This document shows positions 1-6,758 of a DNA stretch of 7,906 nucleotides, one piece after another. How positions within the stretch are numbered: position 1 is the first letter of the stretch; each line of letters starts with the position of its first letter. A program made the translations under genes and the position numbers. Source of the DNA: Quisquiliibacterium sp. (GTDB taxonomy: Bacteria > Pseudomonadota > Gammaproteobacteria > Burkholderiales > Burkholderiaceae_E); assembly GCA_030830765.1 (NCBI GenBank), contig JAURMJ010000265.1, positions 1 through 7,906 on the forward strand. The letters run 5' to 3'. The notes under the pieces were generated by a model. That model was not told where the DNA came from. It did not search any database and saw only the letters and a program-made list of their open reading frames with translations.

Positions 1-1022
1 CCAACCAGAACACCCCGCAGCACCTGAGCCAGTTTGACGGCCTCCGCATTGCGCAGATAGACCACATGAATGTTGCCCGGCGTCTCACTGGGCCGGTCAA
101 GCCTGGCCACGAGGCTGCGGGCCAGGTTCATCTTGGCCCGGCTGGCGGTTCGTACCAGCACCGAATTCATGCGGGGGTCGGCCTGCACGGTGACACGCTG
201 ACCGGCATCGACCTGTGCGCCCTTTCCGGTCATGCCGGTCTCGTCGATGAGTCGAATCAGTGTGCCGGCAAGATCGGTCGCCAAGGCATGCCGAACCTGG
301 ATGACTTCGATCTCGCTGCTGACCGGGCTGTCCAGCGATGCAATGATCTGCGCGATGCGTTGCAGGTTGGCCGCGTAATCGGTGATAACAAGCGAGTTGT
401 TGCTCGGGTAGGCCGTAATCGTATTGTTCGGTGTGATCAGCGGCCGCAGCACCGGCACAAGATTGGTGGCCGATTCATAGGTCAGCCGAAAGACTTGGGT
501 CAGCACCTGATCGCCACGACCTGCGACCTTGCCCACTTGAACGGCTCCGGACTGCAGCTTGGCATCGGCCTCGGGCACGATCCGGATCACCGTACCGCTA
601 TCGACTGTCGCAAAGCCCTGCACGCGCAGGGCGGCCTGCAGCAGCTCGAACGCCTTGTCACGGCTGACCGGTTGCGGAGTCTCCAGGGTGAGTTTGCCGC
701 GCACCCGTGGATCGATCAGGAAAGTCCGGTTCAGCAGATTGCCGAAGGCCCCAACCACCGACTCGATCTCGGCTTCTTTGAAGTTCAGCGCAATGCGTTC
801 GTTCGATGTCTGCTGTCTGGGACTGGGTCGCGTAAACGGTGCGGGACTGGCAGGCTTGGCGGCCACGGGAGTCTGCGCAGCTGGCTTGGCCGGGGACTGC
901 GGCACCGCAATGATCTGAGCTTGAGCAAGGCAGGCAGTCGCCAGGCCCAGCATGATCAGCAGCCCTCTCAGCCACAGGCCGATCCGGTTCTTCGCCAGGG
1001 CCCAGAGCCCTCTTTTACTCAT
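1..1022 (-). CDS. gspD: Type II secretion system secretin GspD, N-terminal part (3' end beyond window)
   Basis: GspD is the outer-membrane secretin whose multimeric ring lets folded exoproteins leave the periplasm. The first 340 codons are present and the frame stays open to the left edge. Seen: a basic N-region and hydrophobic stretch to about residue 35 (LGLATACLAQAQ, likely cleavage after AQA), then a Pro/Ala-rich linker at about 41-72. N0 covers about 75-152 (IALNFKEAEIESVVGAFG, FLIDPRVRGKLTL) and N1 about 172-235 (VFRLTYESATNLVPVLRPL, NNSLVITDYAANLQRI). N2 covers about 238-312 (VIQVRHALATDLAGTL, ADPRMNSVLVRT), and N3 begins near 317 (HVVYLRNAEAVKLAQVLRG). The gate and beta-barrel region lies outside the window. 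The gene starts 10 bp after the gspN stop, as last visible gene of the operon. Start uncertainty: a GGAGG (1037-1041) lies 14 nt before the ATG at 1022 but 5 nt before an in-frame TTG at 1031. Family assignment is firm. Confidence 0.96.
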   Translation of the reverse strand, partial: MSKRGLWALAKNRIGLWLRGLLIMLGLATACLAQAQIIAVPQSPAKPAAQTPVAAKPASPAPFTRPSPRQQTSNERIALNFKEAEIESVVGAFGNLLNRTFLIDPRVRGKLTLETPQPVSRDKAFELLQAALRVQGFATVDSGTVIRIVPEADAKLQSGAVQVGKVAGRGDQVLTQVFRLTYESATNLVPVLRPLITPNNTITAYPSNNSLVITDYAANLQRIAQIIASLDSPVSSEIEVIQVRHALATDLAGTLIRLIDETGMTGKGAQVDAGQRVTVQADPRMNSVLVRTASRAKMNLARSLVARLDRPSETPGNIHVVYLRNAEAVKLAQVLRGVLV

Positions 1023-1032
1023 GCTGCGCAAA

Positions 1033-1818
1033 TCAGCCTCCGATCCTGAGCACCGTCTTATCACCTGACCGCTGCCCGACCAGTGACAACAGCGATTGCA
1101 GGGCCAACTGCTGTGGCCCTTCGGCCTGAGCTTCGCCGTTAAATGACAACCCACCTCTTACATTCCAACTGCCACGCCCCTGCAGCTTCAGCGGACCAGA
1201 GAGAGTGCTCAAAGACAGCGAAACATCCCGACCGGTTCCGAGCACATCGATCTTGTAAGTCCCCAAAGGCCGCACCGGAGTCATGGCCGATGCGGTGTCC
1301 CGCAGCTCGATACTCGCGCGGCCATCCAAAACACCCTCCCGGATGATCAGAGAATCCCAGCGCATCGACAGGGCTGCGGACGGTCTGATTGTATTCCACG
1401 GAGATCCTAGTCTTGAGAGCTGCGCTGAGGGCAGATCCAGACTGCCGGCGCCGACCCGCAATTCGGTCGGGTTGCCGCTGATCCGCACTGCCGGCCTGCC
1501 CTCGGACAGGGTCACCGACGCATCGACGAGGCCGATCATCAGTGGCAGTACCCGCAACTCCCAGCCGATACGGCTCGGAACCGCCATGCCGCCGAGCACC
1601 GGCCCGGCAGGGTCATCCTGCGGGTCACCGGCCTGCGCCAGCACCAGCCGTCCACTGCCCTGCCAGATCGATCCCTGCGTATCGGCCAGACGCACCCGGC
1701 CCAGCGTGGCTTGATTGAGCGCAAGATCGATGAATGAGGCCGGGGCGAAGACCAGCGCGGAGCCGAGCGCCGACAGCAGCATCACAACAATCATGGCAAC
1801 CAGTTGAAGGCCGCGCAT
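1033..1818 (-). CDS. gspN: Type II secretion system protein GspN
   Basis: A 261-residue GspN-family protein, an accessory T2SS component present only in some systems; its exact role is not settled. Seen: an N-terminal hydrophobic segment at about residues 5-25 (membrane anchor or uncleaved signal), then a periplasmic domain rich in short beta-strand patterns. The C-terminal half carries the family-like run PLGTYKIDVLG, LSTLSGPLKLQGRGSW, FNGEAQAEG and a closing ALQSLLSLVGQR. The start at 1818 shares one base with the gspM stop (TGATG), which suggests translational coupling. A good Shine-Dalgarno (GGGGAG) sits 7 nt upstream. The stop is 10 bp before gspD, an N-D adjacency also found in xanthomonad-type T2SS operons. 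Length fits the family. Confidence 0.9.
   Translation of the reverse strand: MRGLQLVAMIVVMLLSALGSALVFAPASFIDLALNQATLGRVRLADTQGSIWQGSGRLVLAQAGDPQDDPAGPVLGGMAVPSRIGWELRVLPLMIGLVDASVTLSEGRPAVRISGNPTELRVGAGSLDLPSAQLSRLGSPWNTIRPSAALSMRWDSLIIREGVLDGRASIELRDTASAMTPVRPLGTYKIDVLGTGRDVSLSLSTLSGPLKLQGRGSWNVRGGLSFNGEAQAEGPQQLALQSLLSLVGQRSGDKTVLRIGG
1037..1041 (-). promoter_or_regulatory. Ribosome-binding site of gspD
   Basis: GGAGG on the minus strand overlaps the last codons of gspN. It lies 14 nt from ATG 1022, which is long, and 5 nt from the in-frame TTG 1031, which is usable, so the true gspD start is open between the two (three residues' difference). Confidence 0.6.
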
Positions 1819-2318
1819 CAGCGCTCTCCCCGCTTCGGCGCTTCGAGCACCAGACGGACATCAATCACGCCGGCAACCTGCTGGCGAGTGATCGAAAGAT
1901 CCGCAACCCGCAGACGGGTCTCGCGCAGCGTGGTGTCCAGCCAGGTGAGCCAGGCCGTGTGCGGCACAGCCGAGAAACTCAGGTCGAACAAGTCGCCGCT
2001 GAGTTTGAGCTCCGACAGAGCGTTGCCCAGGCCCGCTGCCTGAACCGATGCCTGCAAGGCCTGCTGCAGGACCTCGGTCGATTCGATGGCCTTGGGCACC
2101 GTCCCGAGCCGCCGCGCCTCACTGGCCAGGGCGCCCATCTGCGCTACCTGGGCCCGCAACTGCGGCAACTCCTGGTCGAGTTTGGCAACGCCCTTCCAGG
2201 CCGGATCAAACATCAGCAGGTAGACCACCGCGAACAGCACGCTCAGCGCTGCGGCAGTCACCATGCGCCGCTCGCGAAGCGCCATCGCGCGCCAGGACTG
2301 GAGTAGTTTCTCGATCAT
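1818..2318 (-). CDS. gspM: Type II secretion system inner-membrane protein GspM
   Basis: GspM (166 aa) is a bitopic inner-membrane protein of the T2SS platform that pairs with GspL. Seen: a short basic cytoplasmic tail (residues 1-18, ALRERR), one transmembrane helix at about 19-37 (AAALSVLFAVVYLLMF), and a heptad-like helix at about 46-72 (LPQLRAQVAQMGALASEARRL). A small alpha/beta periplasmic domain follows to the C-terminus and ends in a beta-strand (VIDVRLVLEA). This layout and length match GspM; the primary sequence is poorly conserved in the family, so the call leans on position between gspL and gspN. The ATG overlaps the gspL TGA by four bases (ATGA) and no strong ribosome-binding site precedes it, so translation is probably coupled to gspL. 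Confidence 0.92.
   Translation of the reverse strand: MIEKLLQSWRAMALRERRMVTAAALSVLFAVVYLLMFDPAWKGVAKLDQELPQLRAQVAQMGALASEARRLGTVPKAIESTEVLQQALQASVQAAGLGNALSELKLSGDLFDLSFSAVPHTAWLTWLDTTLRETRLRVADLSITRQQVAGVIDVRLVLEAPKRGER
1826..1831 (-). promoter_or_regulatory. Ribosome-binding site of gspN
   Basis: GGGGAG on the minus strand, within the end of gspM, lies 7 nt before the gspN ATG at 1818. It supports that start and means gspN need not depend only on coupling to gspM. Confidence 0.6.
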
Positions 2319-3568
2319 GAGCCCGGTCCGATGACAGCCAATGTCTGGTCCTCCCCCTCGAATTTCACCTGCAGGCCGCGCTGCACCAGTGCTGCCTGCA
2401 GCTTGGTACGAGACTCGGCAGTGGGAAAGAAATCGGCACGGAACCGGGCACGCAGCAAGCCCGCCCGGAATTCGAGCGAGGTCAATGCGTCATTGGCGCG
2501 AGGCCCCAGCGCTAACGACAGCCTGGCCAGCATCGGCAAAAAATCATCGGACCCGCTGCTCCCGGTGTTCAACCGCATCTGGGCCACCTGTCGTTGCATC
2601 TGCAGCAAGGGATCGACGACCACCTGCGCCCGCGGAAAGGCCTTGCGAAACTGGCTCTCCAGGTTAGCGCGAAGCTCCGCGCGCTCGCGCGACAGTTGCG
2701 CCCAATGCAGGTTCAGGCCCAACAGCCAGAAAAAGACACAGCCAAGCGCAAGGCCTGCCGGCAGGCGCCAGGCGCGCCAGTCGATCGAGGCAAGCCATCG
2801 GCTACTCGCACTGCCGCGCCGTGCCTGCAAAAGATCGACCGCAGCCGGTTGCACAGCCGACAAACCGATCTGATTCGCGGTGATTCCAAGCCTGGCCACG
2901 GCAGCATCGACACTTGAAGCCCAGCTTGCATCCTCGATGCTGAATGTGATCTGCCGCGGCAAAGCTGCCGTCAGAGCGGCCGACCCAATCGCGGCACACA
3001 AGGCTTCGACCCGGCCCTCCCGACTGGAGCCAGCCGACCAGCCAAGCCCCTCGAATTCACCGGTCCGCATCGTCAGACCATCCTGCACGCAGGCGACCGT
3101 CCATTGATCAGAGGCCTGTGGCAGCACCAGCTGCGCCGGCCAGGCCGCCGAAACCTTGATGCCCCGCCGCTCGAAAGCGCCGATGACAAACTCCAGCCAG
3201 CCACGGTCGATGACGGCAACCAGACGCTGGCCGTCAGGCAAAGTCGGCCCCAGCGCAAAAGCACAGCTGGCGGCATCCTGAAGCAGCGAATCTTCGAGCA
3301 GGTTGGGCAATGCCTTGTAAAGACGAGCACCCGACAGTGCGGGCATCCGAACCGGCAGCAGCGTGACGTCGCGGGCATCGAAGACCAGCACGGCGGACTT
3401 CATCGAGGGCAACGCCTCCAGGCTGGTGCGCGAACTGCGCGCCCCCGCCCCGGCATCGAGCGATCCGGCAACCACGACCAGCGACGGCTCGGAAACGAGC
3501 GCGCGCTCGCCGACCGATCGCGGCGGAATCCAGACTGCACTCGAGCGTCTCAGTAACGTTGTTGCCAT
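2315..3568 (-). CDS. gspL: Type II secretion system inner-membrane protein GspL
   Basis: GspL (417 aa) is a bitopic protein. Its cytoplasmic domain recruits the ATPase GspE and its periplasmic domain pairs with GspM. Seen: a cytoplasmic actin-like-fold domain at about residues 1-265, including the family-typical stretches VRMPALSGARLYKALPNLLEDSLLQD (about 73-98, shown in my reading as two adjoining motifs) and AVDLLQARRG (about 243-252). One transmembrane helix lies at about 270-288 (ALGCVFFWLLGLNL). A helical stalk follows, with FRKAFPRAQVVVDPLLQMQRQ as a recognisable landmark split around residue 315, then a ferredoxin-like periplasmic domain at about 340-413. The start at 3568 lies inside the end of gspK (19-bp overlap). 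The first residues (MATTLLRR, then IPPRS) resemble the usual beta-proteobacterial opening, supporting this ATG despite a weak ribosome-binding site. Confidence 0.95.
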   Translation of the reverse strand: MATTLLRRSSAVWIPPRSVGERALVSEPSLVVVAGSLDAGAGARSSRTSLEALPSMKSAVLVFDARDVTLLPVRMPALSGARLYKALPNLLEDSLLQDAASCAFALGPTLPDGQRLVAVIDRGWLEFVIGAFERRGIKVSAAWPAQLVLPQASDQWTVACVQDGLTMRTGEFEGLGWSAGSSREGRVEALCAAIGSAALTAALPRQITFSIEDASWASSVDAAVARLGITANQIGLSAVQPAAVDLLQARRGSASSRWLASIDWRAWRLPAGLALGCVFFWLLGLNLHWAQLSRERAELRANLESQFRKAFPRAQVVVDPLLQMQRQVAQMRLNTGSSGSDDFLPMLARLSLALGPRANDALTSLEFRAGLLRARFRADFFPTAESRTKLQAALVQRGLQVKFEGEDQTLAVIGPGS

Positions 3569-4515
3569 ATGATCTCGACCCGGTCGGGGCTGCGCTCAAG
3601 CAAGGTTTCGCTCAGCGATTCGACGCGACCAAAGCGTACCATCCCACGCACCAGGAAAAAATTGGAAGCGACGCCCATCTGCGTTGGCGACAGCACGGGC
3701 TGGTCATTGAGTAAGGCCGAAGCATCGCCCAGATTACGGAAGAAAGTGCGCTCGCGCTGAGCCACGAAACGCCGCGCCCCGGAGAGCCCAAGATCGGGAA
3801 TCATCGCGGCCATCACTTCAGCCGGCGCTGTATTGACGTTAACGGGGGTTGCTCGCGGCAGCACAATCGCAAATGGCTCAAGCCGTTCGACCATCAACGG
3901 ATCAAAGCCGGGCAAGCTTGCCAGATCGGCCAGCCGCAGCAGCGGCGGTAGCGCGGCTGGCTGCAGCACGCCGTCAACCCGCAATCGCTGTCCAGACCGA
4001 ACCCGGCTTGCCACGCTGTCAGCAAGCGCCGGCGCAATCCCCAGCAACTCGAACAGCCGGCGCAGTGCATCGAGCTGCGGCTGCAAAGTCTGGCCGGCCT
4101 GCACAAGGCCCGTCAGGTTCAGGCGTGACTGCGCATCGGTCATCTGACCAGCCAGCATTGCCGAACGGGTGCCATCCCCGATCTTTGCGCCGGGCGTGAC
4201 AGTCTCATCGAGTTGCGTATCGGCTACCGGCACGGCCCAGGGCTCGCCCAGATGATCGGTCACTCCTGAACGGGCATCGGCCCGAAGAATCACCTTGGCC
4301 CAGTCGAGTGCTGCCCGTTCGATCCAATGGCTCTGGGCAAGCGACTGGCGGTTCTCAACCGAGCGGATCATCGTGTTTTCGCGCACGAACAGCGTGCTGA
4401 CCACCGTCGTTGCCAGCATCACAATCAGCAACGCCGTCACAACAGCGGCGCCCCGAATGCGCCGCTGCGGCAAGCGGGTGCTGCGGTTCGAGGGGGCGAG
4501 CAGACGCGATCTCAT
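3550..4515 (-). CDS. gspK: Type II secretion system minor pseudopilin GspK
   Basis: GspK (321 aa) is the largest minor pseudopilin and caps the pseudopilus tip with GspI and GspJ. Seen: a basic leader with a prepilin-peptidase site after G22 (RIRG then AAVVTALLIVML) and a hydrophobic helix at about 23-44. Mature position 5 is Thr, not Glu; lack of Glu5 is a known trait of GspK. Conserved landmarks follow: EPWAVP (91-96), GQMTDAQSRLNLTGL (123-137), LPGFDP (201-206), the helix-hairpin-helix-like TPVNVNTAPAEVM (223-235), and VASNFFLVRG (282-291). It starts 5 bp after the gspJ stop. AAGGA on the minus strand (4525-4529), inside the end of gspJ, gives a ribosome-binding site 9 nt before the ATG. 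Its end overlaps gspL by 19 bp. Length is normal for the family. Confidence 0.96.
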   Translation of the reverse strand: MRSRLLAPSNRSTRLPQRRIRGAAVVTALLIVMLATTVVSTLFVRENTMIRSVENRQSLAQSHWIERAALDWAKVILRADARSGVTDHLGEPWAVPVADTQLDETVTPGAKIGDGTRSAMLAGQMTDAQSRLNLTGLVQAGQTLQPQLDALRRLFELLGIAPALADSVASRVRSGQRLRVDGVLQPAALPPLLRLADLASLPGFDPLMVERLEPFAIVLPRATPVNVNTAPAEVMAAMIPDLGLSGARRFVAQRERTFFRNLGDASALLNDQPVLSPTQMGVASNFFLVRGMVRFGRVESLSETLLERSPDRVEIIWQQRY

Positions 4516-4520
4516 CGTCC

Positions 4521-5219
4521 TCAGTCCTTGACCGTCAGGACGCGCACGATCTGCCCGCCGCTTTCGCGCTCCAGAGCGATCTCCAGTCCGGTCGGAATGG
4601 CCTGCACGGCGGTGCTCGTCTGATTGGCCTGAGAGGCCCCCTGATCGATCTGTTCCGGTAAAGGTTCAAGCAAGGCCGCCGCCGGCAGCCAACCCTGTCC
4701 GGGGACCCAGGCGCGTAACTGCAAACCGCGGACCCCGTTCAGCACGGGTTGCCAGGTCATTCGCTGCAGGGTCGCGTCATCCAGAGTCAATCGCGTACTC
4801 GCAGCTGCATCAGCACCAGCGGATAACGCGGCAGCCTGCACCCAGGGGGCAAAACCGCGTTCCAGGACGCCGGCACGCAAGCGATAAACGACCTGCTGAA
4901 TCTGGGGCACTCCGGACGCCGGCAATGATTCGCGCAGCAGCATCAGGACAGGATCAGAGCCGTTCTGTGTCGCGATAAAACCAAGCGCGGGCACGGGTGG
5001 ATTCAGCAGCCTGACCGGCCAGGCTCGACGCAGATCCTCCTGCATCTGAGTGAAGGTCACCGACAAGGCTCGAAGGTTGTCCGAAACCTGCACGATCCGC
5101 TCGCGCGAACTGAGCACCGAATCGAGCCCACGCCAGCCCAGCACTGAAAAAATCGCCATCAGTGCGATCGCGATCAGCAGCTCAATCAGCGTAAATCCGT
5201 CTGGGCGCCGCTGTGTCAT
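4521..5219 (-). CDS. gspJ: Type II secretion system minor pseudopilin GspJ
   Basis: GspJ (232 aa) is a minor pseudopilin of the I-J-K tip complex. Seen: a short basic leader, MTQRRPDG, cleaved after G8. The mature start is FTLIELLIAIALMAIF, with Glu at mature position 5 (E13) and a hydrophobic helix to about residue 30. The globular domain contains the GspJ-typical LRALSVTFTQMQEDLRRAW (about 46-64), a PVLMLLRE strand, a QQVVYRL strand, and the late GVRGLQLRAWVPGQGW motif (about 160-175). It ends with the strands LEIALERE and QIVRVLTVKD. The ATG overlaps the gspI TGA by four bases (ATGA), with no clear ribosome-binding site of its own, so coupling to gspI is likely. The stop is 5 bp from gspK. 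Confidence 0.96.
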   Translation of the reverse strand: MTQRRPDGFTLIELLIAIALMAIFSVLGWRGLDSVLSSRERIVQVSDNLRALSVTFTQMQEDLRRAWPVRLLNPPVPALGFIATQNGSDPVLMLLRESLPASGVPQIQQVVYRLRAGVLERGFAPWVQAAALSAGADAAASTRLTLDDATLQRMTWQPVLNGVRGLQLRAWVPGQGWLPAAALLEPLPEQIDQGASQANQTSTAVQAIPTGLEIALERESGGQIVRVLTVKD

Positions 5220-5599
5220 GGAAGATTCGTCGCAAAACCAACCAGCCTGGCCACCCGCGGCCCCTCATTACCGTCGTACACGGACATCTCGACCCGGCGA
5301 AACGAGGTATTCGGCGTCGCGTAGACGTCCTCCTGGCAGATCAGCACCAGCCTTCCCTGGGAGCAGTCGTAGCGACGACGCCCGACCGCCGGGAACTCGG
5401 CCTGTACACGGATCAGAGCCAGACGGTTTTCAGCGCTCCACTGCGCCAAGGTGCGGGTCTGCAGTTCAGAGCTGCCCTGCGTCAGCGCACCGACCGCCCG
5501 CAACGAAGCCATCAGCGCAACCGCCACAATGGTCAGGGCCACCAGAACCTCGATCAGCGTGAACCCGGACATCGCTGACAGCCCACTCTGGCACCCCAT
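5216..5599 (-). CDS. gspI: Type II secretion system minor pseudopilin GspI
   Basis: GspI is a small minor pseudopilin that nucleates the tip complex with J and K. With the ATG at 5599 it is 127 aa: a 12-residue leader (MGCQSGLSAMSG), then FTLIEVLVALTIVAVALMASLRAVG split across the mature N-terminal helix, with Glu at mature position 5 (E17). Mature length is about 115, as usual for GspI. The body holds QWSAENRLALIRVQAEFP, then DCSQGRLVLICQE, whose two cysteines could form a disulphide, then FRRVEMSVY and a C-terminal VARLVGF. Start choice is uncertain: the ATG at 5572 would leave only MSG as leader, and an upstream ATG at 5773 would reach into gspH. Neither near start has a good ribosome-binding site. 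The stop overlaps gspJ by ATGA. Confidence 0.93.
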   Translation of the reverse strand: MGCQSGLSAMSGFTLIEVLVALTIVAVALMASLRAVGALTQGSSELQTRTLAQWSAENRLALIRVQAEFPAVGRRRYDCSQGRLVLICQEDVYATPNTSFRRVEMSVYDGNEGPRVARLVGFATNLP

Positions 5600-5717
5600 G
5601 GCCTGTTTCGGATCAGAGCCTGTCAGACCGTTCCGTTGCAGTTTGCAGTCGTGCGGACCGCAGCGAGCTGCCGTCGCAACATGCGCGCCGATCCTGCCCG
5701 AGCGGCTTGCCTGCGCG
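5600..5717. other. 118-bp gap between gspH and gspI
   Basis: This is the longest non-coding stretch inside an otherwise tight operon. The gspI frame is open across it and back into gspH, but using it would give GspI a leader far longer than prepilin leaders normally are. On the plus strand I see a perfect 7-bp tandem repeat (TTGCAGT twice, 5636-5649). I find no strong hairpin, terminator-like T-run or convincing promoter. Confidence 0.5.
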
Positions 5718-6221
5718 CTACTGCACATCGAAGACACCCAGTCCATTAGCGCGGATCTGCACCTGCGCCTCACCGCGGGCCAGGCCGATCACGAAAGGTG
5801 CGCTGACCACATCGCGGCCAAACTCAACCTGGTTCAAGCCATCGGAACGCTGCAAATTGACTGCAGTCGATTCGTCCCAGGGACGTGCACGAAGGTCCTC
5901 ATCATCAATCAACGGCACCCACTGTCGGTCGCGCAGAATCAGGAAACGGTAACCGGCATCATCAGCTTGCAGGCGGATTGGGCGACCCCGAACCTGAGAC
6001 TCCTCCTGCGCCAGCGACAGCAGTTGTGCCAGCCGCTCGGCCTCAAAGCGAAGCCCGCGCTGCGCGCCAGGCAGGCCATTGACCGCCAGCATCGAGACCG
6101 CAACCGCAGCGATCACCATGGCCACCAGCAATTCGATCAGCGTGAAACCGGAAGAGCGCCGATGATGCGTCCGCCGCGCTGGGCAGATCCGGCCAGAGGG
6201 CTGCCTGCGCATCAGCCTCAT
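5718..6221 (-). CDS. gspH: Type II secretion system minor pseudopilin GspH
   Basis: GspH is a minor pseudopilin that joins the I-J-K tip to the GspG fibre. With the ATG at 6221 it is 167 aa: a basic 25-residue leader ending RRSSG, then mature FTLIELLVAMVIAAVAVSML with Glu at position 5 (E30) and a mature part of about 142 residues. GspH-typical features follow: RFEAERLAQLLSLAQEES in the helix, RGRPIRLQADDAGYRFLIL, a QWVPLIDDEDLRARPW strand-turn region, and a final QVQIRANGLGVFDV. The start is uncertain. ATG 6212 (164 aa) has only an AGG 3 nt upstream, and GTG 6269 would lengthen the leader by 16 residues; none has a convincing ribosome-binding site. It lies 64 bp after gspG and 118 bp before gspI. 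Confidence 0.93.
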   Translation of the reverse strand: MRLMRRQPSGRICPARRTHHRRSSGFTLIELLVAMVIAAVAVSMLAVNGLPGAQRGLRFEAERLAQLLSLAQEESQVRGRPIRLQADDAGYRFLILRDRQWVPLIDDEDLRARPWDESTAVNLQRSDGLNQVEFGRDVVSAPFVIGLARGEAQVQIRANGLGVFDVQ

Positions 6222-6285
6222 CTGCAACAGAGCTGCAGCGCGGCCGCGAAGCGGACGATGAGGCAGCACATGGAGGGAATCCGGG

Positions 6286-6744
6286 TTACAGACCCCAGGA
6301 GCCGATGTCCGAATCGACGCCGGAACCGCCTGGCTGCCCGTCGGCGCCAAGGCTGAAAACATCGATTTCCCCTTTGATTCCAGGGTTCAGGTACTGATAA
6401 GGCTTACCCCAAGGGTCAACCGGCATCTTGTCCAGGTAGGACTTCCAGTTGTTGGCCGTCGGCCCGGCCGTAGGACGGGTGACCAGCGCCTGCAGGCCTT
6501 GTTCGGTACTCGGGTAGCGCTGGTTATCAAGGCGATACAACTTCAGCGCCTGCATGATCGCGGCGATGTCCTGCCGGGCCGCGATGACGCGCGCCTCATC
6601 AGGACGGTCCATCACCTTGGGGACAACGAGCGCGGCCAGCACGCCGAGAATCACGATCACGACCATCAGTTCGATCAGCGTGAAACCCTTGCTGAGACGG
6701 CGGGACTTTGCTGCTGATTCGGGGCTGAGCTGCCAGGGGTGCAT
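6286..6744 (-). CDS. gspG: Type II secretion system major pseudopilin GspG
   Basis: GspG is the major subunit of the periplasmic pseudopilus that pushes substrates through the secretin. The ORF encodes 152 aa: a 20-residue leader ending RRLSKG, cleaved before F21 ([22 protein letters not shown]), with Glu at mature position 5 (E25). The mature protein is 132 residues, normal for GspG. Highly conserved landmarks follow: [27 protein letters not shown], read across about 48-74, [12 protein letters not shown] (77-88), [19 protein letters not shown] (104-122), and [10 protein letters not shown] with D135, D144 and D146 in the region that binds calcium in known GspG structures. It is the first gene of the minus-strand operon. 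A clear AGGAAA ribosome-binding site lies 8 nt upstream, fitting the high expression expected of the major subunit. Confidence 0.98.
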   Translation of the reverse strand: MHPWQLSPESAAKSRRLSKGFTLIELMVVIVILGVLAALVVPKVMDRPDEARVIAARQDIAAIMQALKLYRLDNQRYPSTEQGLQALVTRPTAGPTANNWKSYLDKMPVDPWGKPYQYLNPGIKGEIDVFSLGADGQPGGSGVDSDIGSWGL

Positions 6745-6752
6745 GGGTTCGA

Positions 6753-6758
6753 TTTCCT
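6753..6758 (-). promoter_or_regulatory. Ribosome-binding site of gspG
   Basis: AGGAAA on the minus strand lies 8 nt before the gspG ATG at 6744. It is one of the clearer Shine-Dalgarno matches in the window and fixes the gspG start. Confidence 0.7.

Noticed and set aside
66..1049. Long plus-strand open frame (327 codons) opposite gspD
   Set aside because: It is antisense to gspD, whose N0-N1-N2 domains are clear on the other strand. Its protein is rich in Gly, Arg, His and Gln with no recognisable domain, as expected for a GC-rich shadow frame.
3550..4515. Missing Glu5 in GspK as a sign of a broken pseudopilin
   Set aside because: Lack of Glu at mature position 5 is a known family trait of GspK, and the rest of the protein is intact.
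5600..5773. Extended GspI start at 5773
   Set aside because: It would overlap the end of gspH and give a leader of about 70 residues, far beyond normal prepilin leaders.
6222..6238. Small hairpin CTGCA/TGCAG just upstream of gspH as a terminator or attenuator
   Set aside because: The stem is only 5 bp with a 7-nt loop and no T-run; too weak to claim.
5451..6356. Plus-strand open frame of 301 codons opposite gspI, gspH and the gap between them
   Set aside because: It covers two well-recognised pseudopilin genes on the opposite strand, has low-complexity Arg/Gln/His composition, and shows no ribosome-binding site or domain.
6222..6362. Extended GspH start at 6362
   Set aside because: It would overlap the 3' end of gspG by about 75 bp and give a leader of over 70 residues; starts at 6221 or 6212 give a plausible leader.
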